From Silene noctiflora (taxonomy: Eukaryota > Streptophyta > Magnoliopsida > Caryophyllales > Caryophyllaceae), in assembly GCA_009801015.1 (NCBI GenBank), contig VHZZ01000234.1, positions 82,331-146,330 on the forward strand: 64,000 nucleotides of DNA, written 5' to 3'. Below are positions 1 through 14,200 of the stretch, piece by piece (within the stretch, counting starts at the first letter, position 1; the number at the start of each line of letters is the position of its first letter). The notes beneath the pieces were generated by a model. The model was not told where the DNA came from. It ran no database searches and was given only the letters and a program-made list of their open reading frames with translations. A program made the position numbers and the translations under genes.

Positions 1-1170
1 TTGGTTTGAGTAAATAATTTTAATTTTAGGGTTCAAGACGGCGACTCTTGATTCTCTGAAAGACTGAAGTAGACGGTCAATTAGGGTTATATGACTTATA
101 TCAAGTCTCCAAGAATACGAATCAGATTGGGTGAAGTCGGGTTATTTTGAGTTTGACTAATTTTCGATGTATTATCATTTTTTTTTGGCAATATTATCAA
201 TTGGTGTTGTCGATATTTGTTGGGGTGAATTCAGGTTACGGGCTAATTGGTGTTGGGTAGGGATCAGGTCAGGTCATATGGGTCGAGTCATTTTTGTCAT
301 ATCTTATTCGATGTATTGGTGAAAACAAAAATGGTTAAAATTAAAATTATTTTGGTAATACGTTTTTTGTTAAACAGTTTTTTTTTTTGTTTTTTTTAGT
401 ATTTCCTAGTTACATACTCCTACCCTAACCGGAAAACCCTCTTAAAATAGTTCCCTCACATAACAACAGAACTTATTAAACTAATCAAAATCATAGATGA
501 TAAATATGCAATATGTACTTAATTCGATAATTGTAAAATATTATTAGACTAGTTGTTTATTTTATTATTTGGGGTTTTGGGTTTTGTTTTGCGTCATCGA
601 CTGCTTGTTAGGGGTGATCACGAGGTCGTGTGGGTGAAGAGCAACTATGATTGTGCGAGGAGGAGGAGGGCGTGGACGATGACAGGTGTATGGGAGGGGT
701 AGCATGGATATGTTCGGGCGTGCCGCGTGTGTTCGTTCGTGGATGATGGCGTCGGGAGAATGGAGGATGGCGAGGGTGGAGGGATGACTTCGTCCATGCA
801 ACCGTTTTTATTCAGTTTTGAGTTTTGAATATTAATAGGTGTTGTACATTAATCAGATGCATCGAGGCTGAGACCGATACAGAGACACTAAATATGAAAC
901 AATGCTAAAACTTACAACAGATAGCGCCATTGTCAATTTGTCACCATAAACCGACTCAAATTCAGATTTAACCAAACAACAGTATTTCAAGCCGGTTGAA
1001 GGGGTTCAATTTCGCGCTAATGATACTTACCAAATTGGCCAAATATGAAGCCATTTTGCCCAATGTTGAGCACTACAGGAAATCAATACGTTATAGTCTG
1101 CATAGAAATGCAAAACGTCATAGACAGCTACAAGCTTGAAATAGAGCAATATCAAATTCACAGGTCTCAT
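1..1170. other. Intergenic, no gene seen
   Basis: AT-rich spacer downstream of the BIG gene. The short open frames here (for example 565-801 minus, and 1045-1233 plus, which runs on into the adjoining hAT-like element) show no recognisable domain or plausible gene structure. Words such as GGTCAGGTC and GGGTCGAGTC near 240-290 look like degenerate transposon-derived sequence. Nothing else can be supported. Confidence 0.6.
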
Positions 1171-1178
1171 GTGCTATC

Positions 1179-1541
1179 CTACGTAGCACAAAAACGGACA
1201 CGGACACAGACACGGCATCCCCATAAAATTTAGGATACGGGATCCGTTATTTAAATTTAATAAAATATATATATTTATAGTTAAAATTAACGTATCATTT
1301 TATTTTTATAAATGTATTTGATATTAAATTTAAATAATTGAAGCTAAAATTTGACTTTGACNTAGTTAAAATTAACGTATCATTTTATTTTTATAAATGT
1401 ATTTGATATTAAATTTAAATAATTGAAGCTAAAATTTGACTTTGACTATAACTTATTTAATGGTATCCGACACATTTAGGCGTGTCCAGCGTGTGTCCGG
1501 TGAGTGTCCGACTAATTAGGATGAATGTCCGTGCTACCTAG
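1179..1541. mobile_element. hAT-like MITE with 8-bp target duplication
   Basis: The ends are imperfect inverted repeats: CTACGTAGCAC at 1179-1189 and GTGCTACCTAG at 1531-1541 (10 of 11 match when inverted). Inside them are further inverted GGACAC/GTGTCC words. The element is flanked by identical 8-bp direct repeats GTGCTATC at 1171-1178 and 1542-1549, the size made by hAT transposases. It has no coding capacity, so it is a non-autonomous element. Its apparent length is inflated by an 84-bp duplication around an N at 1362, which is probably an assembly fault. The superfamily call rests only on duplication length and end structure. Confidence 0.65.
1278..1446. repeat. Perfect 84-bp duplication around a single N (probable assembly artefact)
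   Basis: Bases 1278-1361 and 1363-1446 are identical over 84 bp and are separated only by the N at 1362. A real duplication in such AT-rich non-coding DNA would rarely be both perfect and joined by an N. The likely cause is a contig join that failed to merge overlapping ends. It lies inside the hAT-like MITE. Confidence 0.8.
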
Positions 1542-1549
1542 GTGCTATC

Positions 1550-2242
1550 TATCATAAGCCCAAATTGGTCAATCACAAATTCTCATTTGTAACGGACAGT
1601 ATCCATCATATACCCGTCACAAGGAAGACTTTTTGTCAATGAATAGAAGACACTTTGTACTATGTCCATAGTTGAATTTAAATCTCACGCAAAGTAAAAA
1701 TAACAGCAACATTACACAAGTAAAAAAAAGTCCCCCGTATATGGATAATTGCGTAGTCGATTTAGTCTCCAGCCAGAACAACAGTAGTTCACAAAAAAAA
1801 AAGTGCATCAATGGTTCCGCCATAGGAAAGGGGAGGGTTAGGTTGAACAACATTACCCATTCACTTATAATGCATCAACCAAAGGAAATGTCCCAAAAAA
1901 AAAAAAGTCCTTTACACTAGTTACCTGTTAAGTTTTCCTAATAATGATACAACAGAGCTACCGAGATAAATCTATGATTCCGTATGCTTGCTATCCTTGC
2001 TACGAAACCATATAAACTAAACTCAACAATGGCTGACTACAACAGTCAACCACAATCCAAAATCTAATACACTCCCTCCGCCTAGTTCATTTGTATTACA
2101 TTAGATTAAAATAGCCCTCACAAAGAATAGAAAGTTCAACAAATGATTCACTCGAATGTATATTAAAAATACAAAGACGACAACAAAATCGAAGTTGTAA
2201 ACTGATTATACATGAAATCTGAGGGATGGGGTTGAACCAAGA
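1550..2242. other. Spacer and 3' flank of the BIG gene
   Basis: No gene. 1572-1625 carries a short copy of the dispersed repeat that starts AAATTCTCATTTGT and continues with an ACGGACAGTATCC-type core. 2071-2140 resembles one half of a Stowaway-like hairpin element (CTCCCTCCG, then CATTTGTATTAC). The part next to 2243 must include the 3' UTR of the minus-strand BIG gene. The open frame at 2226-2483 on the plus strand is antisense to the last BIG exon. Confidence 0.6.
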
Positions 2243-5200
2243 TCAACAGGATTGCAGAAGAACAGGACCCACTGATACTTTAAGCATTTCACTCAAAGCA
2301 ACCTGGACATCTTTTGACCCATGTTCACACCTGATCAATGTGGAAAGCAGAGGGAAGAATCTTACCAGATTTCTCTCAAATGAACCGTCTCCAAAACTAC
2401 ATATAGCCTGTAGTGTGGCCACAATGACGGGGCCACGTGCGGCCAATTCTCTACGTCTCCTGGAACCCAAGGGAACCCTATAGTGTTGCACAACACTTTG
2501 GGATGACTGGATTGCCGCCTCAGATGATATTTCGATATAGGTATGAAGCACCTCTCGGCAAAGATTAACGAGGTAGGATTCTACTTCTTCCCCGTTGAAG
2601 TCTTGAGGCCTATCGAGCATCAGGTTTTGTAATAAAGTGAGGCACATTTGATAGGACTCGTTTTCGAGGCGAAGTAGTGGTGGGTCTTGCATTTGGGTCA
2701 TAGATCCAAGTTCCAGGAGCTTAGTGCATAGCTTGGCATCACTGTTTATCTTATGTGCATGTGATGCCACGGCGTGTAATGCGTGAATAAGAACACTGAC
2801 ATTTTTTGCCAAAATCTGGTTTCTATACATCGAGTACATCTCCATCACAGCCTGCCAAATAAACATAAAGAACAATCATTATATCAAGACAAAGAGTGTT
2901 GATTTCTGATGATAGCATTCAGGAAAGTTAAACTCGCCTATCAAAAAATGGGAAGAGCTTTAAACTTCTTCAGTTCACCTACATAATGATTGTAATAGCA
3001 ATTACTTCCTCCACTTCTAAATGTTCTTCACTATTCCTTATTGGGAAGTTTCAGTTCTTCTTCCGATTTCCTTTTTGAGCAAGTACTCAAATTTTTTGTA
3101 CAAAATGACAATTTTGTCCTCATAAAGTGGCTATATGAGCACAAACTCTTCTAAAAGCAAGCTCACTTTCTCTTTCATCGTACTTTATATACTCCGTAAT
3201 TCTTTGATCGTTGTGCCAATATTGTAAGAGAAGAACACTTAGAAGTGGAGGAAGTACATTATGCATCCCCTCTTTTGAAATAAATTAGAATTGATACAAA
3301 TGCACTGTACGGGTGCTTTTATAGTAAGCGGACTAAGGAGGCGGTCAATCGAATTACTCATAGGTCATATGTGGAACAATCTGCTGAATGTACTCTCAAA
3401 AGAAGATGAACATTCCATAAGAACCTGTCCTTCCATTTTCAATGGAAACAAAGACATGTAATTCTTTGCCGATGATAGAATAAAAGTAAAATCATTCACT
3501 AAACAGGCAATTGACTACACTTATTTCAATCATAAAATAGCCGATGCAGTTTTTGATGGCGTTTATATTATAAGTCACCTTGAAACAATCTTCCTTTCTA
3601 TGCTATTAACAACTTAAAATAGGGGTAAGACAAATGTAAATCCAAAACCCTTACTCCGTCTTTTTTGGGAGCCTTTAAGACATTAGAGTGGCGTTGTTAT
3701 TCTAAAATGCTGCGACTCTGTGAGTGTTTGGGAAACTAGTGTGCTCACACAAAATACAAAACTAAGAAAGTGTATAATGACAAACTTTAAGAAGCCGTAT
3801 GTGTACTTCATAAGCTAAGAACTCGACAACCCTCACTCAGACATGGCCTCCCTAAGAACCCAAGGATTTTAGTGGGAACCATCACGTTGAACTCACTTTA
3901 TGTTATTGCTAATTTTGCTATGCACACCACACTACCACACCTCGCAATTTGACCCTATAAGGACACCCTACATACTTCTATAGAATCCTAGTACATTCAT
4001 AATTCTAACATCTCACATACATGAAGTATACCTCAGTCATTAACAAACTAAATACGTGTACACTACAATACATGTATCAACATAGATAGTAGATACATGT
4101 TCTAACACATTCGAGTGCACACCAACATACATTGTATGTACAGATAGATGCTTTAAAACTATGAACTGGTGTGTATTAACCGATTGACAACTAGTTTAAA
4201 AACAATTAAGATACTACCAATAATGCTTACCTGGATCAACAAAAGTTGAACAGCAGAGCGGCACTTGACATCAGATATGGCAGCATATAATTGCTGCGTA
4301 CTTAAGCTCTCGATATCAGAATCAGGTGTATCAGTCTCAGTTGATTCACCGACGCCTTGCCTACCAACTGCCTCTTCATTATTACTTGCAGAATTGTTCT
4401 CATCAAGAATATAGGAAAAGTCCGGAAGAGTAGACACAGCTGCTTCTTTCAATGATAAAACCACATCAATCCACTTTTCTTCTGAAAAGAGATCACCAGC
4501 ATTGCTAATTAACCGAACAAATGCAGCAATACCAATTCCAGCTAGGCTTTGATGGGGACGCTTGATGAAGTCCACCAAGAGCATCAGGACTTTCTTTAGA
4601 AGCGGATGGACAGTGGAATAGAATTTGATAAAAAGATCGACAATTAGCTCGAGAGACAATCTGCAAGTCTCATAGAGCCATGAATCTTGATCAAAGTCGG
4701 CTATATCACTATCAACACCCTCCCCAGATGAGTTTTCTGAGGTAGGGTCAACAGCATGACGAACATAATCAAACATACGAAACAAGACAGATTCAAACAC
4801 CTTCTCCCATAGAGGAAGTGAAAAATGGTGGCCATAGTTTCTTAGTGTGTCGAACAAAATCTGCAGCGCACTTTTTCTAATTTCAGGTCTTGGATCAAAG
4901 CTAAGCTCTGAAAGTCCTGCAGAGGAGAAAAGACATTCATACAAGTCAGGTGTACTCACTGGCCAAGCTGTACTCCATAAACCACAATGTCGTATTCAAT
5001 GAACAAAACAATATGACAGTGAAAAACTGGGTACTGAATTTTTTTAGCAAGACAAAAGTCATCATGCAGGAGGGGGACAGAAAATCGATCAGACGAAAAG
5101 CTGTTGGATTAGAGTAACAGACAGATGATCAAATTAACTCACTATAACTAGTTTCTCAAAGTAGATTAATGTAATTCCCAAGTTTTATTCTAGGAGTAAA

Positions 5201-8200
5201 AAGTGTAGCCACCCCACCCAGACGAATCTTCTTCCAATTATGTTTGAGTAATCCTTTTATTTGTATTTTTTCTTCTGAAACTATTAAACCTTTTTCCTGA
5301 AGTATGTTCACTGAAGCCGAGATATTTAACTAGTATATAGGCTCAGGTGCATATAGCTCAGCTGTGCAAGACCAAACAACAGCAGGACAAATGTCAGGTA
5401 GAAGTCTGTGTCATTTAGTTCCACATTTGGTAGAATTTAAACTTGGATTTGCTTGTTACTGTAGTAGGTATTAGCTCTTACCGGCCAGTAAAGGGAACCA
5501 AAAATATAAATGATCACCCTTATCAACCAACTCTCCACTATCCGACTTTCCTTCCTTTGCTGTATAGGTGAAAGATGGCGAGATGTCTCCTGAGCTTTCT
5601 TTGTCCTTACTTTTTCGTGTTGAGCCAAGATCTCCTTCAGCAAGCTTAGCTGCACAGTACCGAAGGAAGCCAATAGCGCCAAGGCTGATGTCCTTATCGA
5701 ATCTGCTATTAGTAAATGCAATAAGACAATTCACACAATCTGTGAAGGTAGTAGTCTCTGTCTCGGTGATATATGGAAAGTAGTCCCGAACAATCTTCTC
5801 TATTATCTCAAAGGCTAAGAGAACTATACTTTTGTGCTCATCATATGCCGCTGTGGTGAAGACCTACACATGCAAATGCCGGAGGTCACAATTAAATCTT
5901 AACTGCAATACAGTTAGCTTCACATTACAAAATCACAATGATTTTCGAGCTCCAAGTATCCTCGGACATTCGAGACAGCACTGAATTGTCAGAAGAAAAA
6001 AAATGCAACTGCAGAAAGGACTATTAACAAGCAGGCTGTTATAAAGATGCACAGCAGATAACACCAAACAACTCTGAAGATTGCTAACCAGCCCTTCCAC
6101 CATAACTTCCAATGCCCACGAGAATATCAAATGCAAGAAAAGGGAAACAAAATACACGACAAATGGTAATATACATCCCCAACTCTCCTACCAGCCACTA
6201 GTAGCTCAAAGAAGAAACATACAGAACATATAACTTGATGGACAGAAATATGATAATATGATAATAAAAAATAAAGGACAGGAGATATTACAACTGTGCT
6301 CAATATTAGAGACTGGAAATCCCTTGACTGTAACAGCGGAAATAGCCCATAAAGGAGCTAGATTCATAGATACACCACCTACCCAAAATATAATTCAAGA
6401 ATAAGCAGGCGGGAATTATTCTTCATCGGTCAGTTACAAGAATGATAAAGCATTTGATGCCCCTTTCCAAATGATGTAGCCTTTTGGTTCTTTAAAAGGG
6501 GTGTGAATAAAGATCACTAGAATATAGCCAGTGGTGCATAAAAGTCATTACCAATAAAAAAAGAGCAACCGCAGAGATAACATGCTTAGGTACACTTAAA
6601 ACATAGCCAGCGGAGGACTCAAAATCATCAAACATAGCAAGCTGGCCAAACTGGTGACAGTTTCAGTGGCTATACTTCCTAGAAACAGAAAATAAAAGGC
6701 CAGATACACAAAAACATGACCAGCAATGCACAAAAATTCATTGAATATGACCCGAATGGGTGGAGGAGTCACTCATAGCAACAGACGAGAAACAACATTA
6801 CTCAAACTTATTTAGTACTGGTATTATTTAGCTCATACATTGAGCAGAACAAAATATAACATCTTCAGTTGGCTGCACTAACACCACATTATGGGGAAAA
6901 AAATCAATAGAGAAGCAAAAGATAAGTTAACATAATGTGGCAACGTGACAAGTCAAGTAAGCATATACCATGAACATGCTCTTCCAACCAGATTTGACAT
7001 TATTGACACGCGACAAAACCATCTGGGACACACATCTTATGATTAGTTCCCTGATCTCAACAGCGTTACTCTTCCGCATGACAATGACAAAGGGCTTCAT
7101 GAACTCATTTTGAAAGTTATAGTTAGTCAATTCTTCACGTTCCAGGAACTTCATTGATAATTGACGCAAGGAATCCATAGCAAATATTGCGATTGATAGA
7201 TTCTCAGAACAACCGATTGTTACAAAGAAGTCGGCAAGCACATGCCAGATGCTTGACCAAACAAGCCTGATGCGATTCATATTGTAGTGCCTGATTTAGG
7301 AAACAAACAATAATAAGAGACTTAAACGCACATAATTTAAATAAAATAAAATAAAATAAGTAGCTGAAAAAGGTGCAGAAGACGCTTACGCAATCTCGAC
7401 AATCTTAGTCAGGCTAAAAACTCGTGGATCCGAAGCAGATCGAAGTTCCTCCACTGAGACTTTGCATAACGCCTTCACAAAATCAACAATTGCCTCACTG
7501 TTTAATTTCTGACTACGAGTAAATATCCTACTCATTTCACTGCTTCCAACTTGTTCAAGCATGTTCAGATTGGACACCAAGTTACTCATCTGCTCCGATG
7601 TAACAGAAGCATTTCCTCCGATACTAGCACTATCATATGAACCTCTTCTCACAGCTGCAGCTACAAATTGCATTTTCCCAGGTCCCTTCTTCAAAAGCGG
7701 AAGAATATTAGACTTGGACTGTTTTGACTTATCTTGATCAAGTTGAGGGACCGCAAAGAATGTTGCATCAGGAGGAGCACCCTCACCAAGCAGGTGCAAA
7801 TGCTCAAAACGAGAAACACATGTCAAGATATGCTCCCATGCTTCTTGCAAATAATTCCCATCTTCATCTGCAATGGCCACTATAGCCTGAGGGAGCATAG
7901 AGGTAAGAAAAAGCACTTATGTGAGAAAGCAATGTGAAATAATTATAATAATAACTGGAATTTTACTTCAAAAAATAGTACTCCACGGTATTTAACCTGT
8001 GATGTAAACTAAATTGATCTTTCCAAAACACCAGCAATAAGACTGATTTATTAGCAGGCATTGTAAAAGAGCAAACATTTCCAGAGAGCAAATTTACCGC
8101 AAAAGTTTGAAATGTAATAAAGCAGACGCACTCTATATGTGAAAACTTAGCATGAACACTTATCTTTGCACTCAGTTCGCAAATTATAGTTTAAAAAGCA

Positions 8201-11200
8201 AACAATGTTGTCAAAACTTCAAATTTACAGGTTAATCGAAGTGGATAGTTAGCAAGAACGGTGTCACAGTTATTTAGGGAGGCTCAAGAAAAGATCTGAA
8301 ACCCTCCATAAGAAGTCAACTATTGTTTCTCAAGCCAATATATCAATGGACAAAAGAATTTCATACACCGCAGATGTTAAATACAGGAAAGTCCACGAAA
8401 AGAATAGCATCAATCACGGCTTTTTTTCACCTTCACAAATGTTTGGTAAGTAAGTGTTTCCTATTATAAAAGTTGTGTACGCGCATTAATTGTGGTAGTG
8501 CTCTAAGCATGAGTGCTGACACGGTGAAAGTAATTGTGCCAAGACTAAGCTTCCCATCTTTTACACAAGTAGGTCTGAGGCAAGAACCATTATAAATTAG
8601 ATTAGATAACTAATTCAATGACCTATTAGTTCATGATAAATACAGTTACATGTAAAAACAACGATAACCTTACACAATCAAGATAATATAGTCCACATTC
8701 ACAGCTCCAATACATACTTATATTACACTTATTATTATTTGGTCAAAGCAGTAACCAATTTTTAGCTATAACACGAACCCAAACTATTTTTAAACTGTTT
8801 AGCATGGAAATTCAAGTATAAAACTAACCTTGATAGCATATATGTTCTTCTGTTTGATATCAGCAGGTGAATGAAGAGAGGTGAACTTAGCGAGTGATGT
8901 CACAAAAGCATCCCTATGAGTCTTCATAGACATCACAGAAGTAACATGAATTGCACAACGGAAACCTTCCAGACACAACTCTATAATAAATTCATCTTCG
9001 GTCTGATCAAGAGGAACACTGAAGGCAGCCAGCATAGGAGCCCAACAAACTTCGATCATGAATCTGAGAATAACGGCATCTGTTGCTGCATAATAAGCTG
9101 ACCTACAAATTTTTATATGATGTCAATAACTGGCAATGAATCAACAATACAATCCCAGTAAGTCTTGTTGTGAGAGAGAGAGATTTAAGACATGAAACAT
9201 GAAACATGAAGCATGAAACCAAGAAGGATATAAACAGTCAAAAGGACAGCCAAAACAAACAAATCAACTCAGTGCTTGAATCTAATTGTCAGATAGTATA
9301 GTCAACAACTCAAAATATTCAAAAACAATACCGAAACCACTCCAATAGACGTAGCCGAATTCGCACCTCCAATACAATTGAAGAACAAGCAAGGCGTCTC
9401 CCTCAGATTCTCTTTACCCCATACCACCTTTCAAAGAACTTTCTACACTTCTTTATCAACACATAACATTCAATGCTTTGTGTATCTTTAATAAGCATTC
9501 ATCTGGACAAATTCATATTCCCACAGCTAATTAATCTAATATAAACCAAATAAACCACGTGAAAGGGAAACATAAGCCGTAAGTTGCCAAATTGACATAC
9601 ACGTCGTAAACAAACTTAATATATAAGCAGTCTCAAAGAAGATTCGGATCCTATATATCAAACAGGCATTATCATCGGGCTAAACTCTCACACAAGCATC
9701 GACTATCAATTTATCCAATGACACAGCCGAATACTTATACAAAAAGATATATTGACCCAAATTATTTCTTTTGTAAAGAATATAACTCTAAAAAAGAGAA
9801 AACGAATTTTTCAGACACTACTTAGTTATTAGCCTATTTTGAGTTTCACAGTCTAAGATATTTTCGCACACAACCCAGCTTTTTTTTTCCGAATACTACC
9901 AAAGTCGAGCATATGGCAAAAAGAAAATGTTATGTTTCACACATTGACTTTCTAGTGTCCCATGCTTAAGGGCGTCGTTTTGCCTTTTCCCTCACTTTTG
10001 CTCCTAAAGTCAAACATGATACTTTGATTTTTGGGTGGAATAGGGGAAATGAGAGAACTTAAAAAAATAAACTATTTTTGGATGAAAAGAAGAGTAAAAT
10101 AATATAAGAGGACAAAGAAATGAAACTATAAAACCACCCTCCAAACAAAATACTCCAATAAGTCAAGCTGAAAACATGTATTTTTGAGCCGGAATAGTAA
10201 ATTTGGTAGTGTGCAACAATTAAAAACAAAAAAAAAAAAAAAAAAAAAAAAAAACTAACGCCAGTAGTTCCAAGCGAACAAGTTTATGTTATGTGGTAGA
10301 ACCATGATTGCATGGGTCGATCATCAAAACGTATCTACCGCTCTAGAACGGAGTTCATTCACTAAACTAAATGGCTAAAATTCCTTATATTAATAGCATT
10401 CTACGAACTTAAACCCATTCCTGGAACCGAATTGAACACAAAACCATGCAAGTTGCAACCCCAAGTGAAAATGCCCTTTAATTTTGGGGACGTCTATCGG
10501 TCTATGATACCTGGGCCACTGCCACTGGGGATTGAGATTTTTTAGACCGGTTGGACAAGATCTTCTATTCTGGTTCAGTCCGGGAAAAGAATAGGAAACG
10601 AGGCCCAAAAGTTCCAGGGTGGACAATTAGCTAGAGCAGCGGGTGCTGTGGAAGAAGGTTCTCTTTAAAAAGAAGTTTTGCTATCTTCCAAGGTACCATT
10701 ACCCTCACCAAAAAAACCAAAATGTTACATAGTGACTAACAAAAATTAACCACGCTAATAAGTGTCACGAGCTTCTGTGTAGAAGCTCTCCTATTTCTTT
10801 TTGAATGCCTCATTAGCTCCCTTTTCCTTTCTTTGCCCTCCAAACCTTTGCCCACAGCAAGTCTAGACCAACAAATTTAATCAATCCGGATATAAATTAT
10901 CTTTGTCCATGGGAACACAATCACTTATCCCCCATACCACTATCAGTGGCATGTGCCATTTTACAATTTATGAAGTCCACTTTACATATTTTAGAAGCTG
11001 TGAGAATTTACATCCAAGATAATGAGCTGAAGTATTAATATCAGATTGTAAGAAAAAGTTTGGTTCACAACCATAAAACAAAAAAGGGGATCACTGAACA
11101 TGAAATAATTTACAGAAAGGTGAGTCTCGGTGAAAACTGAAGTGACTGTACGCAAGAACTTCACTAGCTGTTCATGCAAAAGAAAATGAAGCAGGCTGAA

Positions 11201-14200
11201 AGCTTACTCAGACTTGCGGGCTTTTTCTTTAAACTGCTCTTGCATGTGCCTGATTAGGTCATCACTGGACTCCATATAGCTTTCATCTCCTTTACGAATC
11301 ACAATATTCAAGATACTATCTAAGCCTAAGATTCTATTGGTATTTACAGATTGCTTCTGTTGAGAAGCCAAGTCATCCTTCAACTTTATTTCATTTTTAG
11401 TAATCCGCTCATACAAAGACCTCAAGTACTCCTCAGGAAGATCTTTTCCATCATCTATTCCACGATTGTTTCTAATGAAATCTTCAGGTGACATCTGCAT
11501 TATTATTAGAGAAAGTCGGGGAAAGAGAGGTCAGTGACGACCAACTTAAACATCTGACGAGCACCAAAAGTGAATTACATGCATCCAATATTACCTTATT
11601 TTTAACCATGGGATTATGTGCATCAGTGTTAAGCAATATAACAGAATAGGCAAGAACATAGGCAGTGTCCGCACTCGAAAATGCTTTCGCATTACATTTC
11701 CAGTAACGCTCGGCAAATTTCTCCAAAATTCGATCAATTTTCTGGGCCTCACCAGGTAACCTGAATCCTTGCAGAAACACCCTAATCGCATCATCTAGCT
11801 CCATACCTTGAAACTCAAAAGAATCTATATAGGCATGCATCACTTTCAATGCCATTTCTTCTCTTTCCCCAAGATAATCACCGATCACCGTTTTATTGAG
11901 ATTGGAAGAATCTTTCAAAAATGTTGCTATTTCTTCGGGTGAGCTGCCTACCTTGTTAGCATTAATAAGAAACTCAATCCCCTTTTTCGGCTTCTTATTA
12001 AAAAGAGAAATACCTTCCTGTCACGAAGTACATATCAGAAATCAAACCAAAGGATACTAGATCGTAAGTGATATAGGAGTTAATGTATGTGCAAAGGAAC
12101 ACTTGGGTTAACTATATGGACCCAATACATTACTTAAAATACCATGATTCGCTTTTCAGCCTCGTGAGTGATATACAGGAAGAAGTAAGGGAGATGTTAA
12201 TTCGTCAGATTCATTAAAGAAAAACTCTCATTGCTCAGATGACAACTTCGTATTGAGAAAGAAGAGACGCATCCGTTTGCATAGCATCTCTCTCTCTCTC
12301 TAATATCAGCATATCCCTAGTCCCTCCTAAAAACGGTGTACATCATGTGGCACGAATTTTACCTGAAGTTCAAGCTTGTAAGCTCGACGCTGCTCTATTG
12401 TTTGCACATCAGAAACATCAGTGCAAGATTCTGAATGACCACCAGATCCTTCCGTAGGCTCGTACCCAGTTCCATTTGCCAAGTGAGAGCTACCACCTTC
12501 AGGACTGTTGTCAGCTGACTCAGAACTCTTAGCTAAATGAGGATCTGGGATGCGCAATTGCCTGTTCATCCAGTCACCCATAGATCTGAGGATAGCCACT
12601 AAGCATTTCATTGCTTCAAACTTCAAAGTTTCTTCTTGTGGAGGTAACAATGTAGTAATAGTACCAGGCGGGATACCTTGGGCAGTTTTAAGAAGGCCAT
12701 TTACCATTCTGTAGCATAGTCAACGAAAAATAGAATCACTTTCAACTCCAGAAAACAAATGAGAATAACTCTGAGGATCAGCATTTATTACTATGCACAG
12801 ATACAGAAATTAAAAACAGATTTTCACTTTAACTAACTAAACAGGTGGGACACACTTGGGTGGGGGGGTGGGGGGGGGTCTTAGGAAAGCTATATAGCAT
12901 TCTGTAGCAACATAGTCAATAGATAATGAATTCACTTCCAAATTGGGAAATAAAAGAGAACCATCTCATCGGATCAGCAAAAATTACTAAGCACAGATAT
13001 AGAAATTGAGGTTTTCCCAGACAACCTATTGGCATGACCCAAAGAAGATGCATATTAACGCAGATCTAAAACGTACCTCTCAAATATGTTAGATGAATTG
13101 ACATCACAGTCATAATTTAAGAAAATGTCCACCAAGATTTGTGAATCATCGCAGAGTCTTTCTAGAAACCTCAGCACTATCATCTTCTGCTGGAAATTAG
13201 GTTGTGCCACATTTTCCAAAACTCTTAGAACTATCATAGGGAAAAAGACACCAATCTCTGCCTTCAGTCCAGCTCGAAATCTGACTACCAAACTCATAAA
13301 GATGGAGCATGAAAGCTGGAAGACAATCATAAGGGTCGAGGCACTGTTCTTAAGCAACGATAAGCATAAATATTGCTTGATAGCGCCCAAAAATCTGCTA
13401 CATCACAAAGAAAAAAAAGGACGATATGAATTAGAACCTCAAACATAAACTAAAAAAAATGTTCAAACTAAAATCACAAGAAGCAACATCCGATAACCCA
13501 TGTCAATGAGAATTGCTTTAAAAATAGAAGACCAACTATTCCAAACCAAGCAACGTTGAAAAGGAAGACCAGGAAAGTTCACAACAGCCATTGTTCAAAG
13601 ACATTAGAGGCACTTTCAACCATGCTAGGGGAAAAATACATCAATTCACGAGCCATCTTTGCGTAGTGCATGAGAAATGCAACGCTAGAAGCCTAGAACA
13701 ACTCTAAACCAATTACCTATTGTACATGAACTTTCCGCTAACAGTTAGACAGACTAGTAACAATCACAACACTCTGATAAGAATCAGTCTTCATTTCTTT
13801 GCTCCACCATCCTGACCCCACTTTTACACATGAAATAAGCTTAATATACTCAGCCTCTAAGTCAGCTAACCACCAACACTACTTTCTCGGTTCTCCACAG
13901 AGCTTTCTACATATAGCAAAGATTACCAAAGACTCCCAGCCCTTCTTCCATGAACATTATAATTGACTCTCGGCCAAACTCATATCCTTAAGCCATGAGA
14001 AGACTAGTTCAAATTTCTCCAGATATTTATTTAAATCGAAACAGAATAATGAATATGTAATTGGTGTACAGGTACCTTTTTGATAAAAGTTCAGATTAAT
14101 ACCGACCGAGGTTCCTGCGGAACCCTTGACTATTGCATTCACCATTTCACCCACCTTATGAATGAACAACAATTTTTTAACTGTTTCGTCCACTTCTATC

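Noticed and set aside
565-801. 78-aa minus-strand frame with a Pro/Arg-rich segment
   Set aside because: No recognisable domain, no splice or promoter context, and repeat-like composition.
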